A stretch of DNA of 16,101 bases from an uncultured Kiritimatiellota bacterium (lineage in GTDB: Bacteria > Verrucomicrobiota > Kiritimatiellia > RFP12 > UBA1067). Numbering within the stretch: the stretch's first letter is position 1; each line of letters opens with the position of its first letter. The stretch lies in the NCBI GenBank assembly GCA_934675625.1, contig CAKURH010000086.1, forward strand, positions 1 to 16,101. The letters run 5' to 3'. Shown here one piece after another: positions 1 through 8,062 of this stretch. Below the pieces are notes generated by a model. That model was not told the origin of the DNA and ran no database searches. It saw nothing but the letters and a program-made list of their open reading frames with translations. Made by a program: the position numbers and the translations under genes.

Positions 1-97
1 AGCGTAGGCGCAGCGGTAGCGGCGCCCCTTTGCCAGCCGTCGGAGTTTCTATACCCCGCTGTTCAGTGACCCATTACCCGAGAAACGGAATATAGGG

Positions 98-103
98 TAT
101 AAT
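98..103 (+). promoter_or_regulatory. -10 box (TATAAT) of the DMT permease gene
   Basis: A perfect TATAAT lies 11 nt before the ATG at 115. A transcription start 6-8 nt downstream would leave a leader of only a few bases, and no Shine-Dalgarno is visible, so the mRNA is probably leaderless or nearly so. The -35 match is weak (TTACCC at 74-79, 18-bp spacer) and there is no TGn extension. The rest of 1-97 shows no gene I can support. Confidence 0.6.
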
Positions 104-114
104 ACGCAACTCGT

Positions 115-1005
115 ATGAGCAACAAAGGCAAAGGAATCGTCTGCATCGTCGCCAGCGCGCTGGGCTTCGCGGTCATGGCCGCCTGCGTGCGCCTCTGCGA
201 TGACTTCGGCGCACCGGTTTCGAGCTTCCAGAAGAGCTTCTTCCGGAACGCCCTTGCGTTCGCCGTCGCGCTCGTCGTCTTCGTACAGGAGTCGCGCGTC
301 CGCAAGACGGGGACAGGCCCCGCCGCCCGCACGCCGCCGCTGGGGCCTGTCCCCGCGCGGACATGGCTCCTGCTCGTCTTGCGCAGCGTCTTCGGCACGG
401 TCGGCATCTTCGCGAACTTCTACGCCCTCGGACGCATCTCCATCGCCGAGGGACAGACCCTGAACAAGACCGCGCCCTTCTTCACCGTCCTCTTCGCGTG
501 GCTCTTCCTCCGGGAGCGCGTCAGCCGAAAGGCCGTCGGAAAGCTCCTGCTCGCCTTCGGCGGCGTCCTGCTGATCGCCAAGCCCGGATTCGCGGGCGAA
601 GCCGCCTTCCCCCTCCTGATGGGGCTTCTCGGCGGCATTGCGGCCGGCGCCGCCTACACGGCGCTGCGGGCGCTCGGGAAGGAACACCTCTCCAGCGCCT
701 TCATCATCCTCTTCTTCAGCGTGTTCTCCTGCCTCGCGGCCGTGCCGTTCATGCTCCGCCGCTTCGACACGATGACCGCCGCCCAAGTCCTGATCCTGCT
801 GGGCGCCGGCGGAGGCGCCGCCCTCGGCCAGTTCGGCATCACCCTCGCCTACCGCTTCGCCGCCCCGCGCGACATCGCCGTCTACGACTACACGAACATC
901 CTCTTCACGGCGGCGCTCGGACTCGCGCTCTTCGGGCAGATTCCCGACCTCTGGTCCGTCGCCGGGGTCGTCCTCATCCTCGCCGCCGCGCTGAAGAGGG
1001 GCTGA
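115..1005 (+). CDS. DMT-superfamily permease (EamA family)
   Basis: A 296-aa polytopic inner-membrane protein with about ten hydrophobic segments arranged as two EamA repeats (roughly residues 5-155 and 165-292). Family-typical pieces include the segment RSVFGTVGIFANFYAL (90-105), then a PFFTVLFAWLFLRE stretch closing the first repeat. Such proteins export or import small metabolites; the substrate cannot be read from sequence. Residues 65-80 (TGTGPAARTPPLGPVP) are encoded by an inverted repeat (309-354) sitting in frame in the loop between segments 2 and 3, so this loop looks inserted. The start is fixed by the TATAAT 11 nt upstream. The stop lies 3 nt from the stop of convergent glmS, leaving no room for an intrinsic terminator between them. 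The family call is firm; the role is unknown. Confidence 0.88.
   Translation: MSNKGKGIVCIVASALGFAVMAACVRLCDDFGAPVSSFQKSFFRNALAFAVALVVFVQESRVRKTGTGPAARTPPLGPVPARTWLLLVLRSVFGTVGIFANFYALGRISIAEGQTLNKTAPFFTVLFAWLFLRERVSRKAVGKLLLAFGGVLLIAKPGFAGEAAFPLLMGLLGGIAAGAAYTALRALGKEHLSSAFIILFFSVFSCLAAVPFMLRRFDTMTAAQVLILLGAGGGAALGQFGITLAYRFAAPRDIAVYDYTNILFTAALGLALFGQIPDLWSVAGVVLILAAALKRG
309..354. repeat. Inverted repeat with GGGGACAGGCCCC arms, in frame inside the permease gene
   Basis: The left arm GGGGACAGGCCCC is at 309-321 and its exact reverse complement GGGGCCTGTCCCC at 342-354, separated by 20 nt. The same core recurs in intergenic DNA at 8664-8681 and 9459-9493, so this is a dispersed REP-like palindrome that here has become coding sequence (permease residues 65-80) without a frameshift. 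Confidence 0.8.
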
Positions 1006-1008
1006 CGC

Positions 1009-2853
1009 TCACTCCACGGTGACGGACTTCGCGAGGTTGCGCGGCTGGTCGATCTCGCAGCCGCGTATCCGCGCCACGTGGTAGGCCAGCAGCTGCAGGG
1101 CGACCGCCGTGACGATTGGCGCGCAGACCGCGCTCGTGCGCGGCACGCGGAGCGTCGCGTCGCAGGGCCGTGCCGCCGCCTCGTCGCCCGCCGTCACCAC
1201 GCCGATGACCGGCGCCTGGCGCGCGCGGCACTCCTGCACGTTCCCCATCGTCTTCTCCTTGCCCGGAATGTCGTTCAGGAGCGCCACGACCGGCGTCTCG
1301 CGCCCCAGGAGCGCAATCGGCCCGTGCTTCAGCTCGGCCGCCTGGTACCCTTCGGCGTGGACATACGAGACCTCCTTCATCTTGAGCGCGCCCTCAAGCG
1401 CCGTCGGGTAGAGGATGCCGCGCCCGAGGAAGAACATGTCGTCCGCCGACACGAACCGTTCCGCCACGCCGGCGATCGCGTCGTTCTCCTTCAGCACCTC
1501 GGCGACGAGATCCGGCAGCGCGGCGATCTCCGCGCAGAGCCGCAGCCCGTCTTCGCGCGACAGCCGCCGCGTGCGGCCCAGCTTGAGCGCCATCATGAGG
1601 AGCACCGTGACCTGCGACGTGAACGCCTTGGTCGAGGCGACGGAGATCTCCGGCCCCGCGTGCAGGTAGACGCCGCGCCCCGCCTCGCGCGCAATCGTCG
1701 AGCCGACGACGTTGCAGACGGCCGAGACGAGCGCGCCCTTGCCGATCGACTCGCGCACCGCCGCGAGCGTGTCGGCCGTCTCGCCGGACTGCGAAAGCGC
1801 GATCGTCCAGTCCTCCGGCCCGATGATCGGGTTGCAGTAGCGGAACTCCGCCGCCTGCTCGGCGCTCGTCGGCAGGTCCGCGAGCGACTCGAAGAGGTAC
1901 TTGCCGACCATGCCCGCGTGCAGGGACGTGCCGCAGGCGATGATCACGGCCCGGCGGATCGCCGCGAGTTCGCGCGGCGGCAGGTTCAGCCCCGACAGGA
2001 CGGCCGTGCCGCCGGACAGGTCGAGACGCCCGCGAATCGTGTTCCGCAGCGACTCCGGCTGCTCGAAGATCTCCTTGAGCATGAAGTGCGCGTAGCCGCC
2101 CTTCTCGGCGGACGCGGCGTCCCAGTCGACCCGCTGGACGTCGCGCGCGACCGGCACGTTGTCCAGCGTGAAGACGTCCGCTCCCTCCGGCGTGATGCGG
2201 GCGATGTCGCCGTCGTCGAGGTAGATGACCTGCCGCGTGTACGAGACGATGGCCGAGACGTCGCTCGCGACGACCGTCGAGTCCTCGCCGATGCCGATGA
2301 CGAGCGGCGAGCCCTTGCGCGCGACGATCATCTCGCCCGGATGGCGCAGGGAGATGACGGCGAGCCCATACGTGCCCTCGACCTGCTTCAGGGCCTGCGA
2401 GACCGCCGCCATGAAGTCGCCCGTGTCGAACGTCGCGATCAGGTGCGCGAGCACCTCGGTGTCGGTCTGCGAGACGAAGACGCATCCGCGCTTCTCCAGC
2501 TGGGCGCGGAGCGCGGCGTAGTTCTCGATGATGCCGTTGTGCACGAGCGCGAGACGCCCGCCGTCCGCGACCTGCGGATGCGCGTTCGTCTCCGTCGGCA
2601 GCCCGTGCGTCGCCCAGCGCGTGTGGGCGATGCCGAGCGTGTACCTGCCGCGCTCCTCCTCCGGCAGTTCCTGCGCAAGGAGCTTGTCGAGCTCGGCGAC
2701 CTTGCCCGTCCGCTTGAAGACGCGCAGGTCGTCCGCCGACTCCAGCGCGACGCCCGCCGAGTCGTAGCCCCGGTATTCGAGTCGGCGCAGGCCATTGACC
2801 AGCGGACGGCACGCGCTCTGCGCATGACTGGAAAAACCGACAATGCCGCACAT
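1009..2853 (-). CDS. glmS: Glutamine--fructose-6-phosphate aminotransferase (isomerizing)
   Basis: 614 aa (E. coli GlmS is 609). Converts fructose-6-P and glutamine to glucosamine-6-P, the entry step to UDP-GlcNAc for peptidoglycan and LPS. The N-terminal class II (Ntn) glutaminase domain starts MCGIVGF, with Cys2 as nucleophile after Met removal, followed by RRLEYRGYDSAG. Two SIS isomerase domains follow, with ACGTSLHAG, LSQSGETADT and AELKHGPIALL. The C-terminus QPRNLAKSVTVE is the typical family ending. It is the last gene of carA-pyrG-glmS, 12 nt after pyrG. An AAGGAGG Shine-Dalgarno overlaps the pyrG stop, so re-initiation or coupling is likely. No glmS ribozyme was recognised in this compact junction. 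Confidence 0.97.
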   Translation of the reverse strand: MCGIVGFSSHAQSACRPLVNGLRRLEYRGYDSAGVALESADDLRVFKRTGKVAELDKLLAQELPEEERGRYTLGIAHTRWATHGLPTETNAHPQVADGGRLALVHNGIIENYAALRAQLEKRGCVFVSQTDTEVLAHLIATFDTGDFMAAVSQALKQVEGTYGLAVISLRHPGEMIVARKGSPLVIGIGEDSTVVASDVSAIVSYTRQVIYLDDGDIARITPEGADVFTLDNVPVARDVQRVDWDAASAEKGGYAHFMLKEIFEQPESLRNTIRGRLDLSGGTAVLSGLNLPPRELAAIRRAVIIACGTSLHAGMVGKYLFESLADLPTSAEQAAEFRYCNPIIGPEDWTIALSQSGETADTLAAVRESIGKGALVSAVCNVVGSTIAREAGRGVYLHAGPEISVASTKAFTSQVTVLLMMALKLGRTRRLSREDGLRLCAEIAALPDLVAEVLKENDAIAGVAERFVSADDMFFLGRGILYPTALEGALKMKEVSYVHAEGYQAAELKHGPIALLGRETPVVALLNDIPGKEKTMGNVQECRARQAPVIGVVTAGDEAAARPCDATLRVPRTSAVCAPIVTAVALQLLAYHVARIRGCEIDQPRNLAKSVTVE

Positions 2854-2865
2854 GGGAAGACCTCC

Positions 2866-4512
2866 TTACTTCGTGCCCTTCTTCTGCTTCAGCACCGCCG
2901 CGACGAGTCCGTCGAAGAGCGGGTGCGGCGCGGTCGGGCGCGACTTGAATTCGGGATGGAACTGCCCCGCGATGAAATACGGATGATTCGGCAGCTCGAC
3001 GATCTCGACAAGCGCGCCGTCCGGCGACGTGCCGGAAACGACCAACCCCGCCGCCTCCAACGCCTTGCGCCCCTCCGTGTCGTAGCCGAGCTCGTAACGG
3101 TGGCGGTGGCGTTCGGAGATCGTGAAGTCGGCCTTGCCCTTCTCGCCGTAGGCGGGCGCGTAGAGCTTCGCCGCGAGCGTCCCCTTCTTCACGACGCACG
3201 GATACGCGCCGAGGCGCATCGTGCCGCCCTTCTGCGTGACGCCCTTCTGCGTCTCCATGAGGTCGATCACCGGGTGCGTCGTCTTCGGATCGAACTCCGT
3301 CGAGTTCGCGTCCGCCCAGCCAACGACGTCGCGCGCGTACTCGATCGCCGTGCACTGCATGCCGAGGCAGATGCCGAGGAACGGGATTCCATGCTCGCGG
3401 GCGTACTTGATCGCGAGGCACTTGCCGGGGACGCCGCGGCTGCCGAAGCCGCCCGGCACGAGGATGCCGTTCACGCCCTTGAGGAGCGACGGATCCTTCT
3501 CCAGCTCCTCCGCCTCGATGCACTTCACGTTCACCTTGCAGTCATGCGCCATGCCCGCGTGGTGCAGCGCCTCGTGGACGGACTTGTAGGCGTCGCGGAT
3601 CGCGATGTACTTGCCGACGAGCGCAATCGTGCAGCTCTTCTTCGGCTGCGTCGCCTTCTTGACGAGCGTGTCCCACACCGTGTGCTTGATCGGCCAGATG
3701 TCGAGGTGCAGCTGCTTCAACACCTCCTCGTCCAGTCCCTGCTTGCGCAGCTCGCGCGGAATCGCGTAGACGGAGTCCGTCACGTCCTTCTCCTCGATGA
3801 CGCGCTCCGGGCGGACGTTGCAGAAGAGCGCGAGCTTTTCGAGGTGCTCCTTCGGAATCGTCATCTCCGTGCGGCAGACGAGGATGTCGGGGATGATGCC
3901 GATCGCGCGGAGCTGGCCGACGGAATGCTGCGAGGGCTTCGTCTTCAGCTCGCCCGCCGCCTTCAGGTAGGGGACGAGCGTCAGATGCACGAAGCACGTG
4001 TTGTCCATGCCGTGCTCGAAGCGGAACTGCCGCGCCGCCTCCAGGAACGGCAGCGACTCGATGTCGCCCGACACGCCGCCGATCTCGCAGAGGACGATGT
4101 CGCAGTCATGCTCGCCGGCGGACCTGATCGCGTCCTTGATCTCGTTCGTGATGTGCGGCACGACCTGCACCGTGCCGCCGAGGTAGCCGCCCGCGCGCTC
4201 GCGGGCGAGGACGGCCGAGTAGATGCGGCCCGACGTGTAGTTCGACGCCTTCGAGCAGGTCACGCCCGCGAAGCGCTCGTAGTGGCCGAGGTCGAGGTCG
4301 GTCTCGGCGCCGTCGTCCGTCACGAACACCTCGCCGTGCTGGTAGGGGCTCATCGTGCCGGGGTCGACGTTCAGGTACGGGTCGAGCTTCTGCATGAAGA
4401 CCCGGTAGCCCCGACTCTTCAGGAGTAGGGCCAGCGAGGCGGACGTGATGCCCTTGCCAAGGGAACTCACGACGCCGCCGGTGATGAAGACGTATTTGAC
4501 TGGTTTTTTCAT
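2866..4512 (-). CDS. pyrG: CTP synthase
   Basis: 548 aa (E. coli 545). ATP-dependent amination of UTP to CTP using glutamine. The N-terminal synthetase domain (about 1-270) opens YVFITGGVVSSLGKGITSAS, which includes the P-loop, and contains DPYLNVDPGTMSP and HGEVFVTDDGAETDLDLGHY. The C-terminal class I glutaminase domain (about 295-545) has the nucleophile elbow GICLGMQC and the His/Glu motif FHPEF. Its ATG overlaps the carA stop as ATGA (4509-4512), which implies translational coupling. Complete and canonical. Confidence 0.98.
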   Translation of the reverse strand: MKKPVKYVFITGGVVSSLGKGITSASLALLLKSRGYRVFMQKLDPYLNVDPGTMSPYQHGEVFVTDDGAETDLDLGHYERFAGVTCSKASNYTSGRIYSAVLARERAGGYLGGTVQVVPHITNEIKDAIRSAGEHDCDIVLCEIGGVSGDIESLPFLEAARQFRFEHGMDNTCFVHLTLVPYLKAAGELKTKPSQHSVGQLRAIGIIPDILVCRTEMTIPKEHLEKLALFCNVRPERVIEEKDVTDSVYAIPRELRKQGLDEEVLKQLHLDIWPIKHTVWDTLVKKATQPKKSCTIALVGKYIAIRDAYKSVHEALHHAGMAHDCKVNVKCIEAEELEKDPSLLKGVNGILVPGGFGSRGVPGKCLAIKYAREHGIPFLGICLGMQCTAIEYARDVVGWADANSTEFDPKTTHPVIDLMETQKGVTQKGGTMRLGAYPCVVKKGTLAAKLYAPAYGEKGKADFTISERHRHRYELGYDTEGRKALEAAGLVVSGTSPDGALVEIVELPNHPYFIAGQFHPEFKSRPTAPHPLFDGLVAAVLKQKKGTK

Positions 4513-5642
4513 TTTGAAATCAACTTTCTAAATTGGTCAAAGAGATAAGCTGAGTCGTGCGGGCCGGGGCAGGACTCAGGGTGATACTGCACCGAGAACG
4601 CCGGGAGCGTCTTGTGCCGCACGCCCTCGATGGAGCCGTCGTTGAGGTTCACGTGCGTCACGTCCAGACAGTCCGGCACCGAGTCGGGCAGCACCGCGAA
4701 ATTGTGGTTCTGGCTCGTGATCTCGACCTTGCCCGTCGCGAGGTTCTTGACCGGGTGATTGCAGCCGTGATGGCCAAACTTGAGCCGCCCCGTCTTCGCC
4801 CCGCAGGCGAGCGACAGGAGCTGATGCCCGAGGCAGATGCCGAAGATCGGCACACGCCCCAAGATCGCCTTGATGTTTTCGATCGCGTAGCCGACGGCCG
4901 CCGGATCGGCCGGGCCGTTCGAGAGGAAAACGCCGTCCGGCTTCAGCGCCAGCACGTCCGCCGCCGGCGTCTGCGCCGGCACGACCGTGACGCGCGCGAA
5001 GGCCGCAAGCGACCGCAGGATGTTCGTCTTCACACCGAAATCGTAGCAAACGACGTGTGGACGATTGGTTTTCTCACACGGAGATACGGAGGCACGGAGC
5101 GCGAACTCATACGCCTCTTTGCAGCTTACGCGGCTGGCGTAGTCCTGCCCGTCCAGGCCCTCCCACGCCCGCGCCTTCTCGACCGCCTCGGCTTCCGAAA
5201 TCTCGCCACCGCACAGCCACGCCTTCTGGTTGCCGTGTTCCCGCAGGTGGATCGTCAGCGCACGCGTGTCGACGCCATAAATGCCCGGCACGCCGTTCGC
5301 CTTGAGGTAGGCGTCCAGCGACTGCGTCGCGCGGTAGTTCGACGGCTCGGTGAGGTCGCCGATCACGAGCCCCGAAAGAAAAAGGCCCCGGGACTCGACG
5401 TCCTCGGGGTTGACACCGTAGTTGCCGACTTCGGCGGCGGTGAGGGTGACGAACTGCCCCGCGTAGGAGGGATCCGTCAGGATTTCCTGATACCCGCACA
5501 TGCCGGTGTTGAAGACGACTTCCCCGCACCGATCCGCGCGCGCGCCAAACGCCACGCCGTGAAAGACCGTCCCGTCGGCCAACGCCAGAAACGCCTTCCG
5601 TTCCCGCTCGGCCCGCCATTTCGCATCAAATTCGCTCTTCAT
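4509..5642 (-). CDS. carA: Carbamoyl-phosphate synthase small (glutaminase) subunit
   Basis: 377 aa. Supplies ammonia from glutamine to CarB for carbamoyl phosphate (pyrimidines and arginine). The N-terminal CPSase domain has ADRCGEVVFNTGMCGYQEIL and TDPSYAGQFVTLT. The C-terminal class I amidotransferase has VCYDFGVKTNILR, FLSNGPADP, FGICLGHQLLSLACG (nucleophile Cys), KFGHHGCNHPVK, SQNHNFAV and YHPESCPGPHD. The N-terminus is about 20 aa longer than in E. coli. An AGGA lies about 6 nt before the ATG. The interdomain linker (about residues 181-190) is encoded by a dispersed CACGGAG-type repeat (5073-5099). carB is not in the window. Confidence 0.97.
   Translation of the reverse strand: MKSEFDAKWRAERERKAFLALADGTVFHGVAFGARADRCGEVVFNTGMCGYQEILTDPSYAGQFVTLTAAEVGNYGVNPEDVESRGLFLSGLVIGDLTEPSNYRATQSLDAYLKANGVPGIYGVDTRALTIHLREHGNQKAWLCGGEISEAEAVEKARAWEGLDGQDYASRVSCKEAYEFALRASVSPCEKTNRPHVVCYDFGVKTNILRSLAAFARVTVVPAQTPAADVLALKPDGVFLSNGPADPAAVGYAIENIKAILGRVPIFGICLGHQLLSLACGAKTGRLKFGHHGCNHPVKNLATGKVEITSQNHNFAVLPDSVPDCLDVTHVNLNDGSIEGVRHKTLPAFSVQYHPESCPGPHDSAYLFDQFRKLISK
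5073..5099. repeat. CACGGAG-type low-complexity repeat inside carA
   Basis: The + strand reads CTCACACGGAGATACGGAGG followed by CACGGAG, three ACGGAG units. The same unit builds the inverted repeat at 15764-15888. It encodes part of the linker between the two CarA domains (residues around LRASVSPCEK on the minus strand), where length variation should be tolerated. Confidence 0.6.
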
Positions 5643-5688
5643 GATTCCTAATCTTGCTCCAAGGGTTGCTTACAAACTCCGTGCCATG

Positions 5689-5720
5689 AAAAAGGCGCGC
5701 CGTTCGGACATTGGCGCGCC
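5689..5720 (-). terminator. Intrinsic terminator after purF
   Basis: Two copies of the self-complementary octamer GGCGCGCC (5713-5720 and 5694-5701) flank an 11-nt loop. On the minus strand they form an 8-bp all-GC stem followed directly by TTTTT (5693-5689). It sits about 80 nt past the purF stop and 47 nt before carA, so it should end or attenuate transcription coming from purF. The whole purF-carA gap (5643-5802) contains nothing else clear; a GGCACGGAGTTTG motif on the minus strand (5674-5686) belongs to the dispersed repeat family. Confidence 0.85.
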
Positions 5721-5802
5721 ACGCGGACACCCTGCGGACGCACAGGAGATGTAAAAGCCCGCGCCGCCTGATTACAAAATGTGAAACCCCGGCCCGGTAG
5801 GC

Positions 5803-7470
5803 TCAATAGGAGCGTCCGTCGCGGCGGGCGAGGTAGTTCGACAGGGCCTCCTTCAGGACGCGCGCGCCGCCGGCGGTCGGGTAGTTCCCCGTAAAGTACC
5901 AGTCGCCCGCTGAGTCGGGACAGCACGCATGGAGGTCGTCGATCGTCTGGAAGACGACATCCACCCGCGCCTTCATGCCGGGCGGCGTGATGAGCCGCGC
6001 GATTTCCGCCGACAGCTCCGCCGGAGAATGCTGGGCGTAGACATTCCGCACGTCGTCCGTCGCACGGATCGCCGCCTCGCCGGCCAGGTTGACGAGGGCC
6101 TTGAACGCGACGAGCTCGCCCAGCGTCGACATGTCGATGCCGTAGCAGTCGGGATAGCAGATCGGCGGGGCGGACGACGCGACGATGATGCGTTTCGGCC
6201 CCAGCCGGTCGAGCATCGGCAGAATCGCGTTCTTCATCGTGTTGCCGCGCACGATCGAGTCGTCGAGGACGACGAGCGTGTCCGTTCCCGGCCGCACGAG
6301 CCCGTAGGTGACGTCGTAGACATGCTGGTAGAACTCACGGCGCGCGGCGGCGTCCGCAATGAACGTGCGGAACTTCGCGTCCTTCACCGCGATCTGCCCG
6401 AAGCGGACGGGGTGCCCTTCCGCGAGGCCCTCCGTCCACAGCGCCTCCAGAAGCCCGTGGAACGCGACCTGCGCCGAGTTCGGGATGTAGCTGAAGAACG
6501 TGTTCGCGAGGTCGCCGCCGACGGCCTTCAGGAGCGGCTTCGCAAGCGCCGCGCCGAGCGCCTTGCGCTCGCGATGGATGTCCGCGTCGTTCGCGCGCGA
6601 GAAGTAGATGCGCTCGAAGACGCAACTGCGCCGTTCTGCCGGATCGAGAATCTTCTCGAACCGCACGGCGCCGTCCGGCGCGACCAGCAGGGCCTCGCCC
6701 GGCACGAGCTCCCGCACGTCGTCCGGCAGCGCATTGAACGCCGCCTGAATGGCGGGACGCTCCGAGGCGGCGACCGCCACGTCGTCCGTGACGAGGCAGT
6801 AGCCGGGGCGGATGCCGTGCGGGTCGCGGATGGCGAAGCTCCAGCCGTCGCCCGTCATGCCGCAGAGCGTGTACGCGCCGTCCAGCTTCGGCAGCAGCTC
6901 CTTCAGGGCCGCGACGAGGATCCGCCCCCGGTCGGTCTCGCCGTCCATCTCGGCCTTCAGCATCGTCGCGGCGAGCCATTCGCAGATGAGGTAGCCGTCG
7001 GCCGTCGACTCCGGGAACTTGCCGCGCGCGACGTAGGCGTCGAAGAGGTCGTGCGTGTTCGTGAGGTTGAAGTTGCCCGCGAGGAAGAGCGTGCGGTTGA
7101 GCCGCGCCGAGCGGTGCACAAACGGGTGGCAGAAGCCGAGGTCGCCGCGCCCGTAGGTCGCGTAGCGCAGGTGGCCGAGGAACAGCGTCTCGTCCATCCG
7201 CCGCCGCTTGGCCAGCAGGGAGAGCAAGTCCGCCAGCGGACGATCCGAGGCGGACTTGAGCTCGTTGTAGGCGGGGCGTCCGGGTTCGGGCGTCAGCGTC
7301 AGCGTGACGGCGCCCGCGCCGTCCTGGCCTCGGTTATGCTGCTTTTCCAAAAGGAGCGAGAGCTTCGTCCCCCCGAAATCCGCCGCGCCGTAGGCCGTCG
7401 CGTAATGGGAGGCGCCTTTGCGAAGACGCAGGAGCGCCACCGCACATTCGTGTTTAATCGTGTCGGACAT
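5803..7470 (-). CDS. purF: Amidophosphoribosyltransferase (Bacteroidetes/PVC-like form)
   Basis: 555 aa, longer than E. coli PurF (505). Catalyses the first committed step of purine synthesis: PRPP plus glutamine to phosphoribosylamine. The Ntn-type glutaminase starts MSDTIKHEC, so the nucleophile is Cys9 and an 8-residue propeptide should be removed. EKQHNRGQDGAG (42-53), GHLRYATYG (99-107), AGNFNLTN (131-138) and RDPHGIRP (215-222) are conserved pieces. The PRPP loop VLDDSIVRGNT is at 401-411. The residue after the nucleophile is Ala (CAV) rather than the usual Gly. The start overlaps the end of rfbC by 17 nt, and no strong Shine-Dalgarno is visible. It is followed by the intrinsic terminator at 5720-5689. 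Confidence 0.93.
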   Translation of the reverse strand: MSDTIKHECAVALLRLRKGASHYATAYGAADFGGTKLSLLLEKQHNRGQDGAGAVTLTLTPEPGRPAYNELKSASDRPLADLLSLLAKRRRMDETLFLGHLRYATYGRGDLGFCHPFVHRSARLNRTLFLAGNFNLTNTHDLFDAYVARGKFPESTADGYLICEWLAATMLKAEMDGETDRGRILVAALKELLPKLDGAYTLCGMTGDGWSFAIRDPHGIRPGYCLVTDDVAVAASERPAIQAAFNALPDDVRELVPGEALLVAPDGAVRFEKILDPAERRSCVFERIYFSRANDADIHRERKALGAALAKPLLKAVGGDLANTFFSYIPNSAQVAFHGLLEALWTEGLAEGHPVRFGQIAVKDAKFRTFIADAAARREFYQHVYDVTYGLVRPGTDTLVVLDDSIVRGNTMKNAILPMLDRLGPKRIIVASSAPPICYPDCYGIDMSTLGELVAFKALVNLAGEAAIRATDDVRNVYAQHSPAELSAEIARLITPPGMKARVDVVFQTIDDLHACCPDSAGDWYFTGNYPTAGGARVLKEALSNYLARRDGRSY

Positions 7471-8056
7471 GACACGGACTCATTTGCAAATTCCGTGCCA
7501 ATGTCGGGGACTCCCACGGCTCGATGTCGGCGAGGCGGGGGTGCTGCCGGTCTTTCTCGGAAAGCGTGATCGCGACGTCGAGTTCCGGCCATTTGATGCC
7601 AAGTGCCGGGTCGTCGAACATGAGGCCGCGTTCCGACGCCTTGCAGTAGAGGTTGTCGCACTTGTAGGAGAAGAGCGTGTCGTCCGCCAAGACGACGAAA
7701 CCGTGCGCAAAGCCGCGCGGGATGAAGAACTGCTTCCGGTTCTCGCCCGTCAGGACTTCGCTCACATGCTTCCCGAACGTCGGCGAGCCCTTGCGGATGT
7801 CGACCGCGACATCCCAGACCGCGCCCCGGATGACGCGCACGAGCTTCGCCTGGGCATGCTCGCCCGCCTGCCAGTGCAGCCCGCGCACGACGCCCTTCGC
7901 CGAAAGCGACTCGTTGTCCTGCACGAAATCCGCCAAGATCCCCGCCGCCTTGTAGCGCGCGGCGTTATACTGCTCGCAGAACCACCCGCGCGCATCGCCG
8001 AACGCCTCCGGCTCGACGATCTTCACGCCCGCGAACGCCGTCTCTGTCACGCGCAT
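7454..8056 (-). CDS. rfbC: dTDP-4-dehydrorhamnose 3,5-epimerase
   Basis: 200 aa, the usual length of RmlC/RfbC, a cupin-fold epimerase in dTDP-L-rhamnose synthesis for surface polysaccharide. Visible family motifs are RGLHWQ (58-63, catalytic His61), VDIRKGSPTFGK (85-96), the cupin signature PRGFAHGFVVL (113-123) and YKCDNLY (131-137, catalytic Tyr). Other rhamnose genes (rfbA, rfbB, rfbD) are not in the window. The start is 6 nt after the stop of the upstream 184-aa gene, and its end overlaps purF, so the three genes form one transcript. A sister specificity among sugar-nucleotide 3,5-epimerases cannot be excluded. Confidence 0.93.
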   Translation of the reverse strand: MRVTETAFAGVKIVEPEAFGDARGWFCEQYNAARYKAAGILADFVQDNESLSAKGVVRGLHWQAGEHAQAKLVRVIRGAVWDVAVDIRKGSPTFGKHVSEVLTGENRKQFFIPRGFAHGFVVLADDTLFSYKCDNLYCKASERGLMFDDPALGIKWPELDVAITLSEKDRQHPRLADIEPWESPTLARNLQMSPCHVRHD

Positions 8057-8062
8057 GGCCCG

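Noticed and set aside
1078..4428. A 1116-codon open frame on the + strand, antisense to glmS and pyrG, and similar long antisense frames at 4557-5651, 5929-7569 and 7418-9538
   Set aside because: They mirror canonical, motif-complete genes on the minus strand, are Arg/Ala/Asp-rich without domain sense, and are expected from high-GC codon bias on the opposite strand.
5694..5720. Paired GGCGCGCC octamers as a recombination or protein-binding site
   Set aside because: Spacing, the immediate T-tract on the minus strand and the position after purF fit an intrinsic terminator better.
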